Source: Marsupella aquatica
Lineage: Eukaryota > Marchantiophyta
Length of the DNA stretch: 64,000 bases
NCBI GenBank assembly: GCA_973895155.1
Contig: OZ316895.1
Coordinates: 14,446,001-14,510,000 of the forward strand
Direction: 5' to 3'
Shown: piece after piece, positions 35,901 to 46,671 of the stretch
Position numbering within the stretch: the first letter of the stretch is position 1
Layout of the letters: each line of letters opens with the position of its first letter
Made by a program: the position numbers and the translations under genes
The notes under the pieces: model-generated
Told to the model about the DNA's origin: nothing
What the model saw: only the letters and a program-made list of their open reading frames with translations
Databases searched by the model: none

Positions 35901-36583
35901 AGATATCTTCAGAAAAAACAGCTACAGAACTTTTCCAGCAGAATGATGCCATACTCCCCAAAATTGAAAAACATTGCAAAATACTTGCCTGGTCACAACT
36001 TAGTTACTGTTTACATACAATCATGACTAAGAGCTCTCTTGCATGTCAAGAGCCCAATTATCTTCTACTGCCATGAGGGTGGCTCTACAAGATGTTGGGG
36101 CATTTCAACTTTTTTTGGGTATCCAAGATTATTATTTTTGGTATTCAAGATCAATTTTTTGGGTATCCAAGATGTGACAGGGCCATACATTGGGGAGGAA
36201 TAGGCGTTGTTCTTTTACAGCAGTTTCCTTCAAAAGTGTTGCCACTCCTACATGGAATGGAGTGGCCCCCAAAATTTTGCTTACATGGAGCACATTTTTG
36301 TCCCCAAGTCCACAAGTCAGCCTGACAGTTGGATTTTAAAGAATGATAATTGAATAAGTTGTGGAGATAGTGAGGGGTTGGGCATGGGAAAGGTACGCAG
36401 GGGCACTGTAAGGCTCATTTTGTGGCTAAGAAAAATTGTCACCATAATTGAATAGAGCAAGAGTCTACTTCCAACCACAAAGACCATAATTGAATAGCCA
36501 GAAAGGATTCCTACCACAATGACAGCTAGTAAATTAACAACCCATGAGAAAGAAAGAGCAAGATTGTATATTGTAGATGTTAG
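32971..36583. other. Spacer with repeats, no gene called
   Basis: Holds the presumed UPF0060 promoter, a (CAACT)n microsatellite at about 34072-34108, and a dispersed repeat at 34785-34990. At 36095-36180 there are three imperfect copies of TTTTTTGGGTATCCAAGAT. A 175-codon minus frame at 35313-35840 (contains YKTPPKSGDEKTLVTIRE) has no recognised domain and lies in repeat-like DNA. I call it unsupported. Confidence 0.4.
34785..34990. repeat. Dispersed repeat, copy 2
   Basis: Partner of the copy at 13555-13765, in the same orientation, with shared blocks TAACATCC, GCCATCTGGATTCTTAAAAA and ATATAAAAGGCA. It has no ORF. Class unknown. Confidence 0.7.
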
Positions 36584-36927
36584 TGTTGAGCATAGACGAC
36601 ATTCGTAACGGCAAGCCCATGAATCATCCAACGCACAATAGTCGACACAGAGAGATACGTGGTTCACTTCCACATGAGGCTACGTCCACGGGAACACACA
36701 AGAGCTTTACTGCACTCTAGGCCGACCGGCCATACCAAGCATCCACAGCACAAGCTCTCCCTATCTCTCAACTAGCTCCGTAACAATGAGCCTAAGTTCC
36801 ACCAGGGTCTGGCATCAGCCCTGGCTATATACACAACAGCACTAGCGCTAACATTAGCTAAGTCCTAACCCAAGTTAGACTAACTGTGGTTAGCTCATGA
36901 GTCACAAGACTAGAGCAATATCTAACA
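36584..36927 (-). repeat. 3' LTR of the copia element
   Basis: 344 bp, TGTTGAGCATAG...ATCTAACA as printed on the plus strand, with TG..CA ends. It is the downstream LTR because the element is on the minus strand. It contains TATATA in the middle (CTGGCTATATACAC on the plus strand; TATATAGCC on the element strand), a likely promoter TATA in the LTR. Confidence 0.97.
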
Positions 36928-36940
36928 AACTCCCCCTTGA
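36928..36940 (-). other. Polypurine tract
   Basis: On the element strand the 13 bases before the 3' LTR read CAAGGGGGAGTTT-like (plus strand AACTCCCCCTTG). This is the usual primer site for plus-strand DNA synthesis. Confidence 0.85.
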
Positions 36941-37134
36941 CTCTTGTCTTGGGGACTGGACTAAATGCTACCATATGGAATCTTCAGCGGGAAGTTCTAG
37001 ACAATCACCAAACCAGGTCTCCCCCTAAAAACCACAAGGGTTAACTAAGGGTTAACTAGAACTAAGCCGTAGCCAAACAGGAATGAGTAATCCATATACA
37101 AATAGTCACACATTGCTAAATAACTCTACTTGCA

Positions 37135-40100
37135 CTACAACTGCAAAACCTGCAAAGTAGCACGGTGTCTTGAGAAACTCTTCAAAGGAATCACTTTGGT
37201 AAAGGCATCAGCGGGATTGAGCTTTCCATCAATCTTGACTAGCTCAAAAGTTTTATCAGACACTGCTTGCCTGATAAAATGGTACCTGATATCAATGTGC
37301 TTCACCCTGCTATCCATCACCTGGTTAGCAGCCAAGTGAAGAGCACTCTGACTATCACAGTTTAGAGTCATTTTTCCATGCTCTGAACCCATCTCCGCGA
37401 TCAACTTATCCAACCAAATTGCTTCCTTTGCTGCTTCTGCTGCTGCAACATACTCTGCTTCTGTAGTAGACTGAGATATGCACTTCTGCAAGGTAGATTT
37501 CCAACTGATACATCCTCCTCCAAGAGTGTATACAAACCCAGTTGTAGACCTCCTTGTATCCAGACAGCCTCCATAGTCAGAATCTACATAGCCAACTAAC
37601 GTTCTATTTGATCTGTTATCAAATAGTAATCCATAGTCCTGTGTACCCTTCAGATACCTGAGAATCCACTTCACAGCTTCCCAATGTACCTTCCCTGGAT
37701 TTGACATGAATCTGCTAACCTTGCCCATCGCTAGGGCTAAGTCAGGCCTAGTACAAGTCATCAAATACATCAGACTGCCTACTGCCTTCTCATAACGAAT
37801 CTTAGCCATCAAACCTTTCTCCACAGCATCCGTAGGAGAGAAAGCCGATGATAACTTGAAATGTGAAGCTAAAGGAATACTCACTGGCTTACAGTTTTCC
37901 ATGTTGAATCGTGCAAGTACTTTCCTCGCATACTGGCCTTGACTCAAACACAACTGTCCAGTCTCAGAGTTCCTAAAAATCTCCATTCCTAAGATCCTCT
38001 TGGCCTTACCAAGATCCTTCATCCTGAATTCAGCACTCAATTTTGCCTTGAGATTGTCAACCTCAAATTGATCTTTAGCCACAATCAGCATGTCATCCAC
38101 ATAGATCACCAGAATGATGAAACCAAATACATCATTCTTGACTGATTTCGTATACACACAAGGATCATACACCATCCTTGTAAAATCTTGAGCAAGCATG
38201 AAATCATCAAACCGCTTGTTCCACTGTCTGGGAGACTGCTTCAATCCATACAAGGACTTGAGCAATCTGCAAACTAAGTTCTCTTGGCCTTTCTTCATAA
38301 AGCCTAGCGACTGTCTCATGAAGATCATCTCGTCCAAGTTGCCATAGAGAAAAGCAGTAACAACATCCATCTGATCCATCACCAGATTAAAAAACACAAC
38401 AAGCTGACACAAGATCCGAATTGTTGAATACTTAGCCACCGGTGAAAAGACCTCATTGTAGTCCACTCCTTTCTCCTGAGTGAACCCCTTGGCAACAAGC
38501 CTTGCCTTGTAGATCTTATCTCCACCCTCTGAAGGACTGTCCTTCAACTTGTAAATCCACTTGCTGTCCACCACTTGCTGACCTCTTGGAAGCTCCACCA
38601 GCTCCCATGTCTTGTTGTCACTCAAAGATTGCAACTCCCTCTGCATTGCTGCATTCCACTCATGCTTTTGCTCTGAAGCACAAGCCTCACTGTACGAAGA
38701 AGGCTCTCCTTCTTCCAAGATCAAAGCCATGTCATCATCATCAGGTGCAATGTCAATATCATCTAGCTTAGATGAGTCTGCCCATTGACCATACCTGGTA
38801 GGAGCTCTAGTAGAACGACTGGAAGTTCTTCTAGTAGATGACTCAGGCTGATCTGTTGCTGTTGCTGGTTGAATTTGAGGTACCCTAGCAACAATCTGCT
38901 CCTCTTGTTCCATCACAGGAACCAGCTCCAAGCCCGGAGCTTCTCCATCTCTCCTGTCATGAACTGCATTATGACTAATCTCCCCCTCAACCCGGTCCGG
39001 GATGGGAGATTTCCCCTTGTCAGTCTGGGAGTCCTGAGAACTCTCCCCCTCCTTTGATGATCTGGACTCATTAAAGGACACATCTCTACTGACAATTAAC
39101 TTATAGGTTACTGGATCCCATAACCTATAACCCTTCACACCTTTCTGATAGCCAAGGAAAATGCACTTCTTTGACTTGGACTCCAGCTTGGATCGAAGCT
39201 GAGAAGGTGTAAGCACATAAGCATCACATCCAAAAATCCTCAGATGTGAGTAATCTGTTGGACGCCCGTACCTCATTTCAAATGGCGTCTTGAATCCAAT
39301 AGAACTGGATGGAGAAAATTTTACCAAATAAGCTGCAGTGTTGACAGCTTCAGCCCAAAACTCATGTGGTAAGCATGATTGACTCAACATACTTCTCGAG
39401 CGGTCCAACAGTGTTCGATTGAGTCTCTCAGAAACACCGTTCTACTGAGGAGTATAACTTGTTGTGAGATGGCGGGTTATCCCCTGCTCCTTACAATACA
39501 TTCCAAATTCCCCGGAACTGTATTCACCGCCATTATCCGATCGTAGATATCTCACCTTATTACCAGTTTGATTCTCAACTTGGGCTTTCCACTCCTTAAA
39601 AGTGGCAAAAACATCAGACTTACTGTGTAGAAAATATATCCACACATACCTTGAGTAATCGTCTATGAACGTGACATAATATAATCGTCCAGAATGTGAG
39701 GGAGTAGGGGCTGGACCCCACACATCACTATGTACATACTCAAGTACCTCCTTGCTGGTGTGAGTTCCAACTCCGAAGGGTTTTCTGTGCTGCTTCCCTA
39801 GCACACAGTGCTCACAAAATTCTAACTTACAAGACTGCAAATTAGAAAGTAATCCTTTCTTCTGAAGAATAACCAAACCTTTTTCACTCATGTGGCCCAA
39901 ACGGAAGTGCCACAGCCGGGCCGTCTCCTCATGAGATAAGGTTGCATTGGCTTCATCACTGACTACATTGCCCTCCAAAACATATAGATTGCAATGTCTC
40001 TTTCCCTTCAATACAACTTTAGTACCAGTTGAAACCTGAAGGACACCATTAGCAGAACTCCACTGATGGCCATTTGCTTCTAAAACTCCAAGTGAAATGA

Positions 40101-41409
40101 GATTTTTCATCATGCTGGGAATATGTCTTACATTCCTCAACGTTCTCACAGCACCATCAAACATCTGAAATCTTACAGATCCAAGTCCAACAACTTGACA
40201 TGGGATTCCATTTCCCATCAACACTGACCCGTTGGAAACCGTGTAAGAACTGAAAAAATCTCTCCTAGAGCAAATGTGAAAAGTACATGCACTACCTAGA
40301 ATCCAGTCATCACTACCTGGATTTGACACTACGTTGAGAGCATAACCTTGACATCACAATATGTCATCATCATCGAGTAAATCTACCTCATGCGAGCTCG
40401 ATGCCGCGTTAGTAGAGGCAATAGGGACCTTTACTCGACAATCCCTTTTCATGTGGCCAGGCTTGCCACAATTCCAACATGCAAGAGGCTTCCTCTCTTG
40501 CGATTTCCCTCTGGATTTAGATCTCCCCCGTGATGTAGATCTAAACCTATTCTGTCCATTCGTGCGCTGCGCTGCTCTTCCCCTGTTCACATTGAGCGCA
40601 GTGCCAGAAGAAGATGCTGTCTGTGATTGACCCAGCTTCTTCTGAGCATCATCAGATAGTAATGAGCTCACCACCTCATTATACGAAATGGACTTCAGAT
40701 CTCTATACAAGAGCACCTGTTTCAAGCCCTAATATGACGGCGGTAAGGAGCTTAGCAGAAGCAAGGCCTTATCCTCATCTTCAACTCCTTTTCCCAAGTT
40801 TGATAGATCCACCGCTAGACTGTCAAACTCATCCAGATGATCTTGCATCTTGCTCCCTTCCTTGAGCCTGAGGCTCATCAAGAGAGACTTCTTGTACAGC
40901 CGATCTGACGTATCTTCCCGGTAGTACTTCTCTCTTAGAGCCTTGAACAGTGATGCGCAATCCGCATAATCATCCAGCTGCTTGATGATGTGCGGCTTCA
41001 GATAAAGCATCACTGCATTAAAAGCAATCACCTGCTCCTGTCTCCACTGCTTTTCTGAGATCTCCTCCTCTCCATCATACTGCTCTCGCGAAGAGAGCAG
41101 ATGAGCTAAGCCCATGGCCCGAAGAACACCCTTCACTTGCTTCTCCCACAGCAAGTAATCAGTACGACCATCATACTTCTCCACCTCAAACTTCACTCCT
41201 CCAAATCTAGCCATCTCCCTCTTCTTTCCCACTACCGATAGCTCTGGTAGTAACACAGCTTCCTCCACTGCACGCCGCACCGGTGATCGTACCGGTGTCA
41301 CTAGTTCTTCCTCAAACGGTAGCAGCTCCTCCTCAGACTCTCCGTCTGACCATCGCGATCCTGAAGCTCCACCGACGCCAATTCTTCCAGTATCCTCCGA
41401 GTCACTCAT
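37135..41409 (-). pseudogene. copia Gag-Pol polyprotein with three nonsense codons
   Basis: From the ATG at 41409 (MSDSEDTG) to the stop at 37135 a single frame of 1,425 codons is interrupted only by TAG at 40731-40729, TGA at 40356-40354 and TAG at 39444-39442; no frameshift is seen. Domains in order: Gag with UBN2-like text, CCHC zinc knuckle (CWNCGKPGHMKRDC, about 40438-40479), protease region (WILGSACTFH near 40297, where the family has an aspartate in the first position of the active triad), integrase with its HHCC zinc module and SDNGGEY, reverse transcriptase with YVDDM (38092-38103), and RNase H with TEAEYVAAAEA. The stops are in Gag, just before protease, and late in integrase. Each is one C-to-T change from a sense codon. 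Loss of the protease aspartate adds to inactivity. Confidence 0.96.
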
Positions 41410-43030
41410 ATGAAACAATCACGAAAAAACGTCTTTTTTCGAAACTTCTCATAAAACTCAAAACTCAACACCGCCGCGTAGCCCACGAAGCTAGGAGTCC
41501 AATACTGAAAGCCGAAATCAAAATTGAAATTCGACGGAAAAGTTATTCAAATTTTGGTCGGGGTGGGTAAAACCTTGGGAAACTCCCCCGTTTTGACCAC
41601 CTCGGAGAATAACCGAAATACCAAGTACAACCCGTCGTCGGAATCGCGATGTGATCGGTGCGCCGCGTTGCTAACTCCAGTGGCAACGTCCTCACCAAAA
41701 AAGAACCAAAAAAGTTACCGTTCGGCGGATGGAATCTTTGTCGGACGGCCGAAAAACAGCTCTCTGTTTTTCGGGAATATTCCCGCACAGTACAGCAGGT
41801 CTCACAGGGGGCCGTTCCCCCTGTCCAAGCGGTTAAAGTGCCGGGTCACCGGGCCCGGGGAGAGCCAATCAAAAAAGCCGGGAGGAAAGTTTAAAAAATT
41901 GGCCCTTAAAAGGGGGTTTAAGCCCCTTTAAAGAAAAATACGCCCAAAACGCGCATACGCGAGGCGGGCCAGACAGGGTACAGGGTATTCGTGTGGGATA
42001 CAGGAGGGCGTGGGGGTGACTTTGCGGCCGTCGGGGCGGGCGTAGGCGCGGCCGGCTGCAGTCACCGGTGGTGTGCGGGGTCACAATCGGCGGCCACAAC
42101 CCATGGCTGGCAGACTGCCGGCGGGAGGGAGCGCGTGGGCGGGGAGGGGGCGGTGAGGCGCACAAAGCGCTGGCCGGCGCTGCGTAGCCCGCCGCGGTCG
42201 CGGCTTCGACCAGGTACACGGGAGGCTGGAGCGCGACGGTATGCGGGCCGGGACGGGCGTAAACGTGTGTGTATACACACGTTTTTGTGTGTATAAACAC
42301 ACAAAACGTTTTTAAACCCCTCTAAAAGCAAAAGATGACCTCAACCCAAAAAATTTGAGTTCTCACCTTAATAGCCGCTGTTTCAAACGAGAAAAGCGAA
42401 TGCCGCCAACAGGAAAAGTTGCCGAATTGTACCGGCACAGTCTGCAGCTCCTGTAGAGTAAAAAATTTCCACCACGTCGCCTTCACTCCGCGTCAAGTGC
42501 CAATCCCGGGCTCAAAACGACCGCCTCACCGCGATCAAACCGTTGAGCCGTGGCACTTCGCATCTCTTCCACCGAGTCGGACGGCACGAAGAGAAAACCG
42601 GTTCAGATGAGAACAAGCTCCATAGCTTGTGAAAAAAAACCTGAACGCCTCCTTTACTCGTCACGACGCACTCGGTAACAACTCGACAGCAATCCAGCTA
42701 CCGAAATGACCAGTTCGCATCAACCTTCAACTTAAGCTATAATGTGTGATCCCCCGAACACCGCACAGCTCACACCGTTGAACAACGCAAACTCTGGTCT
42801 CTCCCCCGAAAACCCGTCGAACACGAATAAAACTTGAACGACGCAAACTTCAATTCCTCCGCACCACGGATACCGATCAGCGAGTTCTAACCACCGTTAG
42901 AAAGCCCTCTCACTAACCTATCCGCACAACCACATACATTTGAGTTTCATGCGATGAAACTCCGAATGTACCATCGACAATGAACGCTGGAAAAACCTGT
43001 CACGAAAAAACCTCGTCACCTCCCAGGCAT
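41410..43030 (-). other. Long 5' leader of the copia element
   Basis: About 1.6 kb separates the primer site from the gag ATG. It is GC-rich in the middle (41.6-42.3 kb) and holds a near-palindrome at 42261-42284 (AAACGTGTGTGT / ATACACACGTTT) followed by a second GTGTGTATAAACACAC palindrome. Several short ORFs exist on both strands, none with a known domain. Most copia leaders are shorter, so this may include captured DNA. Confidence 0.6.
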
Positions 43031-43042
43031 GCTCTGATACCA
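43031..43042 (-). other. Primer binding site (initiator Met tRNA)
   Basis: On the element strand TGGTATCAGAGC lies two bases after the 5' LTR. It is complementary to the 3' part of plant initiator tRNA-Met, the usual primer of plant copia elements. Confidence 0.95.
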
Positions 43043-43044
43043 CT

Positions 43045-43388
43045 TGTTGAGCATAGACGACATTCGTAACGGCAAGCCCGTGAACCATCCAACGCACAAT
43101 AGTCGACACAGAGAGATACGTGGTTCACCTCCACATGAGGCTACGTCCACGGGAACACACAAGAGCTTTACTGCACTCTAGGCCGACCGGCCATACCAAG
43201 CATCCACAGCACAAGCTCTCCTTATCTCTCAACTAGCTCCGTAACAATGAGCCTAAGTTCCACCAGGGTCTGGCATCAGCCCTGGCTATATACACAACAG
43301 CACTAGCGCTAACATTAGCTAAGTCCTAACCCAAGTTAGACTAACTGTGGTTAGCTCATGAGTCACAAGACTAGAGCAATATCTAACA
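43045..43388 (-). repeat. 5' LTR of the copia element
   Basis: 344 bp; differs from the 3' LTR at four sites (for example AAGCCCGTGAACC here against AAGCCCATGAATC, and CACCTCC against CACTTCC). All four are transitions. Element transcription would start within this copy, on the minus strand. Confidence 0.97.
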
Positions 43389-43393
43389 GTTAG

Positions 43394-45456
43394 TACTATA
43401 CTTAGGGAGTCTCAAAGCTTCATAGTCACACATATGGCTTTTGGCCATAAACAAATAGCAATAGTTTGTCATAGGGCACTTGAAAAAAATCACTAGTCTC
43501 TAGAGTGACTTATGGTCCTCTCATATGACCAAGCTTGATGGCAGAAAGTTATGTTATATAGTGAATTTGGTACTCCATAACGTTTTTTGTAAGTAACCTG
43601 AACTACTAAGTAATTAAGTTAATATACCAATCTTGATGGCAAAAAGTTGAAGATAGTGAATTTGAGTGGTGGGTCCCAGCACCCACGCCTAAGTGCCCCT
43701 GGTGCCCAAACGCCTCCACGGAATGTTAAAAACCGTCAGCTCAGACGAGGCAACAATGCGGAACATGCACGAAATTGCACACAATCTCATTCTAGTATAC
43801 CTACAAGACACCAATGATGAAGAAACACTTGAAGGCTCATGAGGGAGAGAATGCTTTCCCTCCAACCTATACCCCCAAGGGGGACTAAGACGTGTGGGTC
43901 TAAATAAGTGGATCTTATCCTAAACTAACCAAGGGTCAACTAACCCTAGCAAGGCCAAACTAACTAAAGTCAGGAACTTGAGTCAGTTCCTAACACAGAA
44001 CTCCTCGAGCAATCAACTTGATCCCCCTTGCGCTGATCGCGACCCCTTTCATACGAAGCCGCACTTGCTCCCTAACGCGACCGTTACTCAACAGTCCTCA
44101 CAATCTGCACAAGCAACCAAGTACCTCGGTAAGTAACCCAACAAGATCTAGATTTTCTCAAGTCTAGCATCCTAACTCAAACTCAACAGATATTTGGCAA
44201 GTAGGTCAACGATAGGTACTCCCGTTGCCATAAGCCGGAACCAAAGTCGACACCCACACTCGCACCCACAGCTCGTCCAGAACATCCCCTCTTTGGGTGC
44301 AGTCCGAGTTCCCCCTCATACCTATTTATCACCAACTGACCGCCCTGCCCCAAGGACATGCTCATGGCCCAAATAACGTAGCTTGTCCTAAAGCTTGTAC
44401 CAACACGCCGGGACCAGAATGACCCCTACTCTAGCAACCCACTCGTGGTTCTCACCTCACTGATGGCCTAGGGGCCAAGTGCCCTTGGAACTCAACCTCC
44501 ATGCCTACTTGGTCTTGCCTCCCCAAAACAAGCTTCCTTGGAAGACTGAACGCGACTGACTGTTGTTTCAGTAGGATTTGGCAAGCGGGCAAGATAACTT
44601 CTGCAAACCCCGAGAACCCATAGCGCCCCTAGACCTAGTTGAGCTCAAGAGGATGTAGTCCTCTTGAGAGCTTTCCAATGCACCCAAGGTCCTCCAATAG
44701 ACTTCCTGTTGAGAAGTTATTGTTGTTTCAGTTTGACGTTTTCCCTTAGTGAGATCATGACCGCCGCGACCCACAACTTTGGCTCGCCCTTAGCCCCTAG
44801 GGAGACACCACTCCCCTCATATATGATTCTGGAGACCTGCCACCCTTAGAATTGCTTTGGTCCCCAAATTTTGGCCCCCCACCTAGACCCCAACCTGTAT
44901 GTCTGGGCGCGCCATCAACTGGCTATGCCCATAATTTTCTAGTTAGGCGTCCATAAGCAGAGTGCTTTAGCCTGTTGTGATTGGGCCAACCCAGTGCTCA
45001 TGCCTAGGCCCTCAGAATCCGTCATCCCCGAGACCCCCAATCGGCCAAACCCAGATCGGGCCGTAGCTCGTGCCCCAAGCGTCCGTTGCCAATGGAGTAA
45101 ACACAATTTGCCTTGGGCCCAAGAGGAGCTCTCACTCAAGCCCTCATAACTCAAAGTCCGTCCGGGGGTCTAGATGGTCGACCATGAGTCCGGCCCTTTC
45201 CCCTTGACCCGACCAGTCCTCAGCTAGTCTAAGTCCTTAATGTGTGTCATCAGCTTAGCGCCTTGCCTTTGCTAGTGCCACGCCCCATTGCCCACAAGTC
45301 TCCCCATGCTAAGTACTCCTCGAATGGCCATTTCGGGCCTGGACCATGGGGGAGCTCGGCATTGGAGTCAACGATGCCAGAGCTAAGTGTTAAGGTACTC
45401 AAGTTCCGCGACTATTTTTGGGGGGATAATCCCTCTCCCGAGACACCATGCACATG
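43394..45456. mobile_element. Degenerate retroelement-like DNA
   Basis: About 43800-43995 has LTR-like text ending GTCAGTTCCTAACA, followed by CAGAACTCCTCGAGCAATCAA and a Pro/Leu/Ser-rich non-coding stretch to 45456. The arrangement LTR end, then internal DNA, then a truncated copia LTR at 45457 suggests the wreck of another retroelement or a nested insertion. No reverse transcriptase, integrase or Gag motif can be read in any frame. 43500-43680 repeats a CTTGATGGCA(G/A)AAAGTT block twice. Confidence 0.4.
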
Positions 45457-45710
45457 ACAACACCATACAAAGTAGTCGACACAGCGAATACGTGGTTCAC
45501 CTCATGACCTAGGCTACGTCCACGGGAAAGCAAGAGACCTTTACTTCTCTCTTGCTCAACTCCAACAATGAACTGAAGATCCACTAGGGATTGGCACCAG
45601 CCCTGGCTATATACACAACAGCACTACCGCTAACCTGAGCTAAGTCCTAACCTGAGTTAGCCTAACTGTGGTTAGCTCAAGAGTCACAAGACTAAGAGCA
45701 ATACCTAACA
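45457..45710 (+). mobile_element. Truncated copia LTR
   Basis: Matches the complete LTR from AGTAGTCGACACAG onward (GAATACGTGGTTCACCTC, CAGCCCTGGCTATATACACA, AATACCTAACA at the end), but the first 50 bases are missing and a block in the middle is deleted. It shares GGCACCAGCCCTGGCTATAT with the 36.6-43.4 kb element (subfamily A). Strand is as printed, relative to LTR text. Confidence 0.85.
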
Positions 45711-45714
45711 TATT

Positions 45715-46060
45715 TGGTATTCTGTAACTTTTTATGTCCGAAACCTTAATTACTAAGTTAAGGTCCATCAAGTTCTGAGTTTTGAGACCCCCTCTCATAC
45801 AACTTTCTCTGGAGGAAACCTTAACTACTTACTAAGTTAAGGTCCAAATATTAAATTCTGAGTCCTTTTATACAAGTTTTTCTGTCCTAGACCTTAATTA
45901 CTAAGTTAAGGTCCATCAAATTCTGAGTCTTGAGACAGTCAATTATACAAATTTTCATGTATGAAACCTTAATCTTAATTTTAATTACTAAGTTAAGGTC
46001 CATCACATTGTCCTCACATGCTAGTTTTGAGACCCCTCGTACGTGTTTTGAGACTCCTTA
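45715..46060. repeat. Four-copy AT-rich tandem repeat with internal inverted repeat
   Basis: Units of about 80-90 bp each contain CCTTAATTACTAAGTTAAGG, which itself holds CCTTAA/TTAAGG, then TCCATCA and TTCTGAGT...GAGAC. The copies have drifted. A reverse-orientation relative (GCTTAACTTAGTAGTTAAGG) occurs at about 56694. The array ends about 0.6 kb before the DUF1995-SAP start. Confidence 0.85.
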
Positions 46061-46671
46061 TTATGTAAGGATAACGGCATACTTAAGACGATTCCTTCAC
46101 CACTCGCTGTGTGCATGTGGTAGTGGGTCCCTGGATCCCCTGTTTGGCGTCCAGACATATCCCCCCGGCAGCTTACCATTGCCCGTGCGCCCTTCATCCA
46201 TGGTGCCACTAATCTCATCACCCACCTCGGCAGCTGAACGAAGGAGTTCGTCGCTGCACGAGAAGAAATGGCGGAATGCGCTTGCTGGGCTGAGGGTTAG
46301 CAAACACTACACTAGCAGCAGAAGAATCAGCCGATCGCCCAGGCTTTGGATTCGGCCAGGAAGAGCGGAGCAGAGCTGCGATTCTGTTTTGATTTTCTTG
46401 CAGCTTTGGTTTTTGTTTCTGGATGTGGCCTCGGTTTGAGCTGCACTAGGACCCATTGCTGCCCGGCAGAAAGCTGCAATTCAGGTGTGGATCTCGATCG
46501 GAGGCCAAAGCGAGTGCTCTTGGAGAAATTCGAGGATTGTGAGGTGCTGTTCCCCCATTTTTCCCATTTCAGCTGGGTTTCCGGTGTTCCTATCAATTGT
46601 AGTAGAGCTGGTCATTCAATTGATGCTTGTCATCAGCACTGTGTTGAGTTTGGTGATTCTGGCCGTGAGAA

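Larger units (their letters stand above)
36584..43388 (-). mobile_element. Complete Ty1/copia LTR retrotransposon
   Basis: The element is 6,805 bp, bounded by two 344-bp LTRs and a 5-bp target duplication GTTAG (36579-36583 and 43389-43393). It is transcribed toward the minus strand. The LTRs differ at four positions, all transitions (98.8% identity), so the insertion is recent. Internal order is gag, protease, integrase, reverse transcriptase, RNase H, which defines copia. A tRNA-iMet type primer site follows the right LTR and a polypurine tract precedes the left one. It inserted in intergenic DNA between the UPF0060 and DUF1995-SAP genes. Three in-frame stops and a changed protease site make it non-autonomous. 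Confidence 0.98.
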
